Assembly: GCA_946413265.1 (NCBI GenBank)
Contig: CAMKJU010000025.1
Location: 1-46,794 of the forward strand
Length of the DNA: 46,794 bases
Direction: 5' to 3'
Source: an uncultured Lentisphaerota bacterium
Lineage (GTDB): Bacteria; Verrucomicrobiota; Kiritimatiellia; RFP12; UBA1067
Positions 17,720 through 24,461 of this stretch are shown here, piece after piece. Numbering within the stretch: the first letter of the stretch is position 1; every line of letters starts with the position of its first letter. The notes beneath the pieces are model-generated. The model had not been told where the DNA came from. It did no database searches and saw only the letters and a program-made list of their open reading frames with translations. A program made the position numbers and the translations under genes.

Positions 17720-19114
17720 CTACTCGAACTTCGCCTTGAACCAGGCGAGCGCGCCGTCGTGGTCGGAGAAGGCGCCGTCGAGCTGCGCCTCGAAACAGGC
17801 GTCCAGCCACACGCCGAACTGCGGAGAGGGCTTGTAGCCGAGGGCAATCAAGTCGCGCCCCATGAAAATGGGCTTCGGCGCGCTCGCGGCGATGCGCAGA
17901 CGCTCCGCCGCCGCGCCGAGCCACTTGAGGTCCTCGCCGCAGGAGGTCCCGCCCGCCTTTTCGGGGGGACGCCCCTCGTCGTCGGCACGCGCCACGCGCA
18001 GGAGGCGGTCGATGCGCACCACCTTCATCGCGAGACGCCGGATCGCGGCGTCGCCCGCGTGCGCGCGCCAGAGCGAGAACGGCTGCATGTGGCACTGGAC
18101 GAGCGGAGGCACCTCGCGCAGGATGCGCTCCTCGTTCGTGAGCCGACGCAGAAAGGTAAGCGTGGGGGCGACGCCCGCCTCGTCGTGTCCGAGGCTGCGG
18201 ATGTGTCCGGAACGCGGGTCGAGCGCCGTCGTGGCGGGCTTGCCGAAGTCATGGCAGAGCACGGCGAGTCCCACGATGAGGTCCTCGTCCGCATCGCCCG
18301 TCCGACGCCGCGCGAACGCGTCGAGGCACAGACAGGTGTGGTTCCACACGTCCCCTTCCGGATGCCACTTTGGATCCTGCTCGCAACCGATGAGGCACTG
18401 GAGCTCGGGGAAGTAGCGTACCCAGCCCGTCGCACGGAGGAAGTCAAGTCCGCGCGCGATTTGATTACCCTTCGTGAGCAGCTTGGCCCATTCCTCGAAG
18501 AGACGCTCGGGTGGGAGGTCCTCCATCGTGATTGTGCGGCACAGCTCGATCGTCTCGGGCGCGGGATGGAGGTCGAAGCGGGCGATGAACTGCATGCCGC
18601 GTAGGACGCGCAGCGGGTCTTCCACAAACTTCGGCGAGACGTGGCGCAGCGTGTGCGACGCCAGGTCCGCGCGGCCGCCGTAGGGATCCTCGAACACGCC
18701 CGCGAGCGGGTCGTAGTACATGGCGTTGACGGTGAAGTCGCGCCGGCTGGCCGCTTCGGGGACGGAGAGGTTGGGATCGGAGTCGATCAGGAATCCCTTG
18801 TGTCCGATACCGCGCTTGGACTCGCGCCGGGGCAGCGAGACGTCGATGTCGAAATGGTGGAGCTTCAGGACGCCGAACGAGACGCCGCACGGATCAAACG
18901 CGAACTTCTCTCCGAGAATCTTCTGCAGCTGTTCGGGATCGATTCCAAACACCTCGATGTCCACGTCCTTGACGCTCTTCGCGCCCAACAACAGGTCGCG
19001 CACGGCGCCGCCCACCATCAAGGCACGGCCTCCGGCCTCCTTCACGAGACCGGCAACCGTCCGCAATGCCTCCAGCAGGTCCGGTTTGATAGTCGAAAAA
19101 TCAAGCGCGTCCAT
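17720..19114 (-). CDS. cca: CCA tRNA nucleotidyltransferase / polyA-polymerase family with HD domain
   Basis: 464-residue cytosolic enzyme of the class II nucleotidyltransferase family that builds or repairs the tRNA 3' CCA end. Signature motifs: GGAVRDLLLG (35-44), then the metal-binding DVDIEVFG, RRDFTVNAMYYD and EDPLRVLRGMQFIARF. An HD domain follows (HTCLCLDA ... LCHDFGKPAT ... HDEAGVAPTLTFLRRL), as in bacterial CCA enzymes with phosphohydrolase activity. It may be a pure CCA enzyme or an A-adding or poly(A) version; sequence alone does not decide. ATG 19114 is 2 nt after the TGA of the upstream secreted protein gene, so it may be translationally coupled to it. That is an odd partner for a housekeeping gene. 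Confidence 0.92.
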   Translation of the reverse strand: MDALDFSTIKPDLLEALRTVAGLVKEAGGRALMVGGAVRDLLLGAKSVKDVDIEVFGIDPEQLQKILGEKFAFDPCGVSFGVLKLHHFDIDVSLPRRESKRGIGHKGFLIDSDPNLSVPEAASRRDFTVNAMYYDPLAGVFEDPYGGRADLASHTLRHVSPKFVEDPLRVLRGMQFIARFDLHPAPETIELCRTITMEDLPPERLFEEWAKLLTKGNQIARGLDFLRATGWVRYFPELQCLIGCEQDPKWHPEGDVWNHTCLCLDAFARRRTGDADEDLIVGLAVLCHDFGKPATTALDPRSGHIRSLGHDEAGVAPTLTFLRRLTNEERILREVPPLVQCHMQPFSLWRAHAGDAAIRRLAMKVVRIDRLLRVARADDEGRPPEKAGGTSCGEDLKWLGAAAERLRIAASAPKPIFMGRDLIALGYKPSPQFGVWLDACFEAQLDGAFSDHDGALAWFKAKFE

Positions 19115-19116
19115 TG

Positions 19117-20280
19117 TCAGTTTTGCGGAGCTTCACCTGCCGCGTATTCACGCAAGGCAGAAAGAGCCTCTTCCGCCGAGGCGCAGCGCTTCCCTTCCTT
19201 CGGCACGCGCGACGTGCCGCCGCCCCAACCTAGGACGAATCCGCCGCGCGAGACGAAGCGGTTCACGATCTTCTGCGGGCCCTTGGCGAGCTTCCCCTTG
19301 TCCGCATGCGGGAACAGAAGCACATCGCAGTGGTCGAGGAGTCCCCTTCGGATGTCCTCGTCGTTCACGGGGAAGAGGTCCATCGAGGCGTCCCCGTCAA
19401 TCGCGAGCAGCGTCTTCGCGGTTTCCACGCCGATGGGGTACACGGCGTACGCGCCGACAGTCAGCGCACGACGGCGACGCGGACGGACAGGCAGCGTGAT
19501 GTTGCGTCCCGTCACGTAGCGGAACGCGCCTTCGACGATCAGACGGGAGTTCTCGAAGAATTCGGGATGGCATGAGATGACGAACACGCGGCCCTTGCCG
19601 TACGTTCCTCCAACAACCGCCGCGCGACCGTACATTTCGGGCTTGTTGCCGTACTTGCCGGCATCCGTGCGGAACGTCCCCCATACCTCGAACGAGGCGT
19701 TCTCCACGAGCTGCGTGCTGGGCTCGAGGATGGGACCGTGGCTATACTGGACAATGTACGTTCCCTTGTTGATCCCTAGTGCCTTCGCGCCCTTCCCGTT
19801 AAGCTCAATGGGAATGAGATAACGTCCCTTCGATCCGGATCTGTAGAACGGCATCACGCCGATTCCGCGAGAGGGGTCGGGGGCTTCCTCCATCATCAGA
19901 CAGCAACCGGCGCACGTCCCCACGTAACCGCCGCCGTTGCGGATAAAGTCCTTGATGCGCGCCGTACCGTTCGTGCCGAGGTCGCGCTTAATCGCGGGGG
20001 AGCTTCCACCGGGCATGACGAGAAGGTCGAGTCCGTCAAGTCCGCCGTTGCGAATCATCTCGGAGTCGAGGACCTTGATCTCGAGCTCCGGCGACGACTG
20101 CACGATGCGGAACCACTCCACGGCGCCGTTGCCGCTGATGCCGCGTCCAGCGTAGACGCCCGCCTTGACTGGTCTTTCAGCCGGAACCGGAAACTCCGCA
20201 GAAACGCAGCCAGACCACAGCAGAACTGCTGCGGGAAAACAGATTCCCGCCTTAACCATCTTGACGCAATACTTCTTCAT
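19117..20280 (-). CDS. Secreted BPL_N / class I glutamine amidotransferase-like lipoprotein
   Basis: 387 residues from ATG 20280, which has AAGGAG at 7 nt. The N-terminus has a hydrophobic signal ending in LLWSGC, a plausible lipobox, so it is probably a lipoprotein. The first half resembles the biotin-protein-ligase N-terminal (BPL_N) amidotransferase-like fold: VKAGVYAGRGISGNG, LDLLVMPGG, GGGYVGTCAGCCLMME with the nucleophile-elbow Cys, and GRVFVISCHPEFFEN with the His of the triad. The second half (about 280-375) looks like a degenerate repeat of the same layout (ALTVGAYAVYPIGVETAK, CDVLLFPHADKGK, NRFVSRGGFVLGWGG) without the Cys. Substrate unknown; family members often accompany secreted carbohydrate- or peptidoglycan-active proteins. 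It precedes cca by 2 nt. Confidence 0.75.
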   Translation of the reverse strand: MKKYCVKMVKAGICFPAAVLLWSGCVSAEFPVPAERPVKAGVYAGRGISGNGAVEWFRIVQSSPELEIKVLDSEMIRNGGLDGLDLLVMPGGSSPAIKRDLGTNGTARIKDFIRNGGGYVGTCAGCCLMMEEAPDPSRGIGVMPFYRSGSKGRYLIPIELNGKGAKALGINKGTYIVQYSHGPILEPSTQLVENASFEVWGTFRTDAGKYGNKPEMYGRAAVVGGTYGKGRVFVISCHPEFFENSRLIVEGAFRYVTGRNITLPVRPRRRRALTVGAYAVYPIGVETAKTLLAIDGDASMDLFPVNDEDIRRGLLDHCDVLLFPHADKGKLAKGPQKIVNRFVSRGGFVLGWGGGTSRVPKEGKRCASAEEALSALREYAAGEAPQN

Positions 20281-20300
20281 GTTTTTCTCCTTGGGCGGGA

Positions 20301-20344
20301 ATTGTACCAAAAACACCCGAATCCGCGCAAGCGGCGGACACGGG
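20301..20344 (-). promoter_or_regulatory. Fused terminator-promoter before the BPL_N gene
   Basis: Minus strand hairpin CCCG..TCCGC/GCGGA..CGGG (20344-20316), then TGTTTTTGG, then TACAAT (20306-20301). The hairpin and T run can end the nucleoside-hydrolase transcript, while TTGCGC in the loop (20330-20325, spacer 18) and TGG-TACAAT form a promoter for the gene at 20280 (leader about 14 nt). Confidence 0.6.
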
Positions 20345-20368
20345 AATTTGACGGCGTATGACAGCGCA

Positions 20369-21493
20369 TCACTTGCAGCCGTGCTTCGGCTTGCGGGTCA
20401 TCAGCTCGTCGATGACGCGGGCGACCTCGAACTTGGAGACCTTCTCGGTGATGCGGATGTGAGGACCGTTCTCGGCATCGGGAGCCCACTCGTTGTCGCC
20501 CTTGTTGCCGACCATGCGGAATGTCCCTCGCTCGAAATTGAAGTATGGATCGATGCCGCGAACGGCGACAAGCACGGCCGTCTCGTCCCATGCGGAGCGC
20601 CCGCCCATCCCGTAGCAGCGCCGCAGCCACTTGGCGGAGTCCTTGCGGATTTCCTCGCGCGACGGAATATTGCCGGCAAAGACATCCTTCACGGGATTAC
20701 GTTGTCCTTCCATCTCGGCGACGGCGCGTCCGGCGAAGCAGTCGCGTCCGTACTTCGCGTCGGAGAACACGATGGGCGTGGGCCAGTTCGCGAACGCGAT
20801 GCGCGACGACTCGTGGTCCCACTTCGCGTTGTACTCCTGCCCGAACGGATACTGACACGCCATCGCGACCCAAACCTTCACCTTCTTCGCGACGAGCGCC
20901 TTACCGTCGAGCGGCGAGATGGCGTCCGGCTTCGTTTCGAGGAGACGGCGCATGTTGGTGGTGAAGCCGACGGAGCAGATGACAACGCTCTTATCCGGCT
21001 GCGCGGCAAGGACGCGGCGGTAGGTCTCGTTCGCGTCCGGCGCGTCATCCGCGTCAGCGTGGCGATACCAGCCGGGGTAGTCCGCGAGCAGCTTGCGGTA
21101 CTTGTAGTGTCCGCCGTCGTTGCCTTTCTTCTCGCCGAGCGGGGCGGAGGGGCAGACCTTCTCCTTCGCACCGGCCCTGTCACCCATGACGCCCATGCCC
21201 TTCGGGGAGCCGACGGGGAGGTCGGGGCGTCCGTAGTAGTGGTTGATCACCTCGATCGCGCCGACGGACGCGTTGCCGCGCGTCGAGCTGATCGTGGCGA
21301 GAATCTCGCACTCCCCGGCGTCCGCGAGCGCGTGCAGGCACGCTAGCGCGCCAACGTCGTCGAAGTCGGTGATCATGTCGGTGTCGAAGATTATGCGGGG
21401 AACGGGGAGCGGGGAATGGGGAACGGGATTGGCGTATGCCATGGTGGCTAGCGCGAGCATCGCGCACGATATGAGAGCTGTTGTCTTTTTCAT
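20369..21493 (-). CDS. Secreted nucleoside hydrolase-like protein
   Basis: 374 residues with a signal peptide (MKKTTALISCAMLALATMAYA). The mature part begins with PRIIFDTDMITDFDDVGAL, the DTDxxxDxDD calcium-binding signature of inosine-uridine nucleoside hydrolases. ILATISSTRGNASVGAIEVINHYYGRPDLPVG fits the first family block, and SVVICSVGFTTNMRRLLE the TxxTN-like block. The late ADP/His region is less typical (GGRSAWDETAVLVAVRG). Family knowledge: IUNH enzymes cleave N-glycosidic bonds of ribonucleosides; exported divergent members are common in Planctomycetes, Verrucomicrobia and Bacteroidetes and may act on other glycosides. ATG 21493 has AAGGAG close upstream (4-nt spacing). It has its own promoter (21520-21549) and is followed by a hairpin terminator. 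Confidence 0.82.
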   Translation of the reverse strand: MKKTTALISCAMLALATMAYANPVPHSPLPVPRIIFDTDMITDFDDVGALACLHALADAGECEILATISSTRGNASVGAIEVINHYYGRPDLPVGSPKGMGVMGDRAGAKEKVCPSAPLGEKKGNDGGHYKYRKLLADYPGWYRHADADDAPDANETYRRVLAAQPDKSVVICSVGFTTNMRRLLETKPDAISPLDGKALVAKKVKVWVAMACQYPFGQEYNAKWDHESSRIAFANWPTPIVFSDAKYGRDCFAGRAVAEMEGQRNPVKDVFAGNIPSREEIRKDSAKWLRRCYGMGGRSAWDETAVLVAVRGIDPYFNFERGTFRMVGNKGDNEWAPDAENGPHIRITEKVSKFEVARVIDELMTRKPKHGCK

Positions 21494-21519
21494 GTGACTC
21501 CTTTTTTAGGGCGGTGAAA

Positions 21520-21549
21520 ATGATACCATTTCCGACGCGTGGAAATCAA
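21520..21549 (-). promoter_or_regulatory. Promoter of the nucleoside hydrolase-like gene
   Basis: Minus strand TTGATT (21549-21544), spacer 18, TATCAT (21525-21520) with TGG directly before it. The expected start is near 21513, leaving a 20-nt leader. Confidence 0.6.
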
Positions 21550-21558
21550 CCCTTACGC

Positions 21559-21580
21559 AAAAAACCTGCCTTTGCAGGTT
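21559..21580 (-). terminator. Rho-independent terminator of the giant glycosidase-like gene
   Basis: Minus strand AACCTGC-AAAG-GCAGGTT is a perfect 7-bp stem with a 4-nt loop that continues into a T run. It starts at the stop codon of the gene ending at 21579. Confidence 0.85.
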
Positions 21581-24416
21581 ATTCGGCGGAGTGATTTGCC
21601 ACCCTGACCTGTCCAAGCCTGTTCGCCTTGAGAGCTTCGTTCCACATGCCTTCGTTGGCCAGGCGGACCGGACGACGGGGAATCTCGCCAGGCTTCTCGT
21701 CCTTCAGCGGGGCGGAGACGCGGAGAAGGAAATCGTAGGTGCCCGGCTTCAGTTCCTTCGACGCGGCGAACTCCATCACAATGTTCTCCCGCTTCCCGCC
21801 CTCCAGCGAAGAGAAATCGCCGCGCATGAACGTAACGCTTGCCGTGTTCGTGGCGCTTTGCGATGCAAAGACGACCTCCGCGCGCGACGGCAAAAGTAGC
21901 TTTCCGAACCCGGTGTTCTCCACTGCGAGCGCGATCCGGACGTTCTTCCCGGGCACGAGCTCCACTGGTAGCCGCGCATCGCGCACCACGAAGCGCCACC
22001 CCATGTGATCCAACATGAACTTGAGGAGGTCGGCACCTTCGTATTCGTGCAGGTCGGGCATTCCGTCGAAGCGGAACCTCTCCACCTCGAACTTCTTCTC
22101 CGCGATGAACGCGCAGAGCGGATGTTTCCTGTCGCCGACGTTGCGCAGGTAGTTGAGATGCGTCTCGTACCAGTCCTTGACGATGTTCCACTTCGCGGTG
22201 TCGAAGAGGTCTGCGCACTTCTCGCGGTTCTTGTCGAGCCAGGACCGGCCGACGTACGCGAGCTCGCCGCCGTAGGGATGGTCACCACACGCGCCGAGAA
22301 GACGACATCCCTTCTCGCGTTTCCATTCGCCGGACCACGTGCCGTAGTCCCACCACGTGCCGAGGTAGCCGTCGTTGAACATGCCGAAGCGGCGAAGTTC
22401 CCTGTCCTGGAAAGGAAGCATCGCAAGCAGTCCGTCGGACTTCGTCCCCGCGTACGAGGCTATGCAGTGGGCCGTGCGCACGAGGATCGAGATGTCCGGC
22501 GAGAGGTTGTCGCAGTACGTCTTGAGGATGCGGTGCATGTACTCCTTCCGACAGTAGTCGGACGAGTGCATTTCCCCCCAAGGTCCGGCGACACCCGCCT
22601 CCACGCCCACGACGACGTCGTCGTAGTCCGCCATGATCCGTGATAGCTCCCTGACGTGCCCAAGCACGATGTCGAAGTCGCTCGGCTCGCACCCGAGACT
22701 GTCGCTCCACGTGTAGCCTATGCGCACTATAAGCGAACCGCCGTTCTGCCGCGTCTCCTTGAGATAGCGCCTGACGTCGGACTTCATCGCGTCCGTGAGC
22801 GGGATGTCCGCCCCGCCGACGCGGTTTGTCGGCACGGCGTACTTGCCCTGGACGCGTCCGCCCGAGAACCTGCTCAGTTCCCAGAGCGAGGAGTTGTACG
22901 ACTTCGCGCCGCGCCACCTGGGCAGACCCTTTGGCTCAAAGACCTTCCAGCCCCCGGGGGCGTACCCGCGCGCGGGGCCAGCGAAGGTGTCGGTTCCGTC
23001 AACGTACTTGATGTCTGGCCTGGCATGTCCCGACGCCGCGCGCGCGAGCGCGGTTAGGCGGGGATCGTCGAGGTCGAGACGGTACAGCACCTGGGTGTAG
23101 TCCCAGCGCGGTGTCTTGGGCGGACGGTCCGCGAAGCTGGCCGTGTACGTGCCTTCGAAGAGCAGCACGGACGAATTGGGATCGCACACCTCCGTATGGA
23201 TCACGGGGTTGTAGAACGTGTAGTTGTCGTGCGTGACCACCTTGACGGCGTTCTCCCATGGACCGTACGGGGACGCGCTCTCCACATACCACACCTCGCC
23301 GAAGGCGGAAGGCTTCCCGAACTTCTGCTGCACGATCGCGACGTATTTCTTCCTGTATCCGCTCCATGCCATGTGCCCGGCGGCCGGCGTCACCTCTGAC
23401 CCGTCGCGCGCGCGGATCGTTTTCGGTTTCTCTACCTTCTCCCATTTCGACTCGTCGAGGTACGCCTCGTACGAATCCGGAATTCGCAGAAACGGAAAAG
23501 GATTGCCGAAGAGCAGCCATTTCTTCCCGTTGGCGTCACGGTGCCGACACACCGTGCCATCGGGTATGCGCGGGGCCTTGGGACGCTCCTGCGAACGCGT
23601 CCAGACGGTCTTGACGATCGTGAAGCTCTCGCTTGCATCGTCCCATTCGCAGAGTCCGTTCTTCTCGGGCGTGCAGAACTCCTTGATCTGGCTCCATGCG
23701 CCGCACAGATGCTCGCAACCCTTCGCGTCCTTGAGCGTTACGAGGCCGAATATCCAGATCGGACCGCCACCCTGCCGCTTGATCACTCCGCGCAACCGTC
23801 CCTTTTCGTTCGTGAATCCGCAGTACTGCGGATCAACGGGCGGCACCGGACGCGCGAACGCCGGCGCGGGCGTGGTGGCGGCGGTGACGTTGAAGATGCC
23901 GAGCGGGTAGTTCTGCATGTTCGTGTCGCCCCACAGCCAGAACACGCGCCCGCGGTATAGCGCGGTCTGCACGCTGTCGCGTCCGAACTCGCCGCTCTCG
24001 CGGGCGTCAAGGTACAGCCCGCACTTCTGGCTTTCGGCGAAGAGACCGGCACCGCCCACACGGCCAAGGCGTTTCGCGATCTGCCAGCGCGTCACCTTCA
24101 CCTCGTGTTCGCCGCCGGGACGCGGCACAAAGCGAAATCCGGCGTTGCCGAATCCGTCCTTCTTCCTCCCGTACCCGTGGCTCTTCACCGAGAACCACGT
24201 CTCGCGGCCCATGAGCTCGGGCGAGTCGATCGCCGCCACGCCGGCGTTGTCCGTGACGTACACCTGCCCGTGGGTGGTGGTGAGGAACACGAGCGGCACG
24301 GACCAGCCGTTCTCGTCGTCCACCACCTTGACCCTGCATGGTTCAACGGCGACCGCCACGACGGATACCATGCACGAAATGAGAACGCCGTAGAGTATGG
24401 GCCTTGTCTTTTTCAT
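21579..24416 (-). CDS. Secreted fusion of DUF4185-like propeller and DUF4874/DUF4832 glycosidase-like domains
   Basis: 945 residues from ATG 24416, starting with an export signal (MKKTRPILYGVLISCMVSVV). A GTG at 24452 would place 12 residues before the signal and lies upstream of the predicted transcript start, so it is rejected. There is no Shine-Dalgarno before 24416, and the -10 TATACT ends 8 nt upstream, so the mRNA may be leaderless. About residues 90-470 look like the five-bladed propeller of DUF4185 (YRGRVFWLWGDTNMQNYPLG, SPYGPWENAV). The rest matches DUF4874 (GGSLIVRIGYTWSDS, VVGVEAGVAGPWGEMHSS at about 613) and DUF4832 (RRFGMFNDGYLGTWWDYGTW at about 680, HPYGGELAYVG at about 717) plus a C-terminal beta-sandwich. 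Both halves are linked to polysaccharide breakdown; the join appears unusual. Substrate unknown. Confidence 0.78.
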   Translation of the reverse strand: MKKTRPILYGVLISCMVSVVAVAVEPCRVKVVDDENGWSVPLVFLTTTHGQVYVTDNAGVAAIDSPELMGRETWFSVKSHGYGRKKDGFGNAGFRFVPRPGGEHEVKVTRWQIAKRLGRVGGAGLFAESQKCGLYLDARESGEFGRDSVQTALYRGRVFWLWGDTNMQNYPLGIFNVTAATTPAPAFARPVPPVDPQYCGFTNEKGRLRGVIKRQGGGPIWIFGLVTLKDAKGCEHLCGAWSQIKEFCTPEKNGLCEWDDASESFTIVKTVWTRSQERPKAPRIPDGTVCRHRDANGKKWLLFGNPFPFLRIPDSYEAYLDESKWEKVEKPKTIRARDGSEVTPAAGHMAWSGYRKKYVAIVQQKFGKPSAFGEVWYVESASPYGPWENAVKVVTHDNYTFYNPVIHTEVCDPNSSVLLFEGTYTASFADRPPKTPRWDYTQVLYRLDLDDPRLTALARAASGHARPDIKYVDGTDTFAGPARGYAPGGWKVFEPKGLPRWRGAKSYNSSLWELSRFSGGRVQGKYAVPTNRVGGADIPLTDAMKSDVRRYLKETRQNGGSLIVRIGYTWSDSLGCEPSDFDIVLGHVRELSRIMADYDDVVVGVEAGVAGPWGEMHSSDYCRKEYMHRILKTYCDNLSPDISILVRTAHCIASYAGTKSDGLLAMLPFQDRELRRFGMFNDGYLGTWWDYGTWSGEWKREKGCRLLGACGDHPYGGELAYVGRSWLDKNREKCADLFDTAKWNIVKDWYETHLNYLRNVGDRKHPLCAFIAEKKFEVERFRFDGMPDLHEYEGADLLKFMLDHMGWRFVVRDARLPVELVPGKNVRIALAVENTGFGKLLLPSRAEVVFASQSATNTASVTFMRGDFSSLEGGKRENIVMEFAASKELKPGTYDFLLRVSAPLKDEKPGEIPRRPVRLANEGMWNEALKANRLGQVRVANHSAE

Positions 24417-24423
24417 GGTACAT

Positions 24424-24432
24424 AGTATATCA
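24424..24432 (-). promoter_or_regulatory. Extended -10 promoter giving a leaderless transcript
   Basis: Minus strand TTTT-TGA-TATACT (TATACT at 24429-24424). The expected transcript start is about 24417, one base before ATG 24416, consistent with the lack of any ribosome-binding site there. Confidence 0.5.
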
Positions 24433-24461
24433 AAACATCGCGCCTTTGCCACATTCCTTGC

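Noticed and set aside
17708..18604. Plus-strand frame of 298 codons, with a similar one at 18641-19519
   Set aside because: Antisense to cca and the BPL_N gene; composition typical of shadow frames.
20165..21346. Plus-strand frame of 393 codons
   Set aside because: Antisense to the nucleoside hydrolase-like gene with no motif or start signal.
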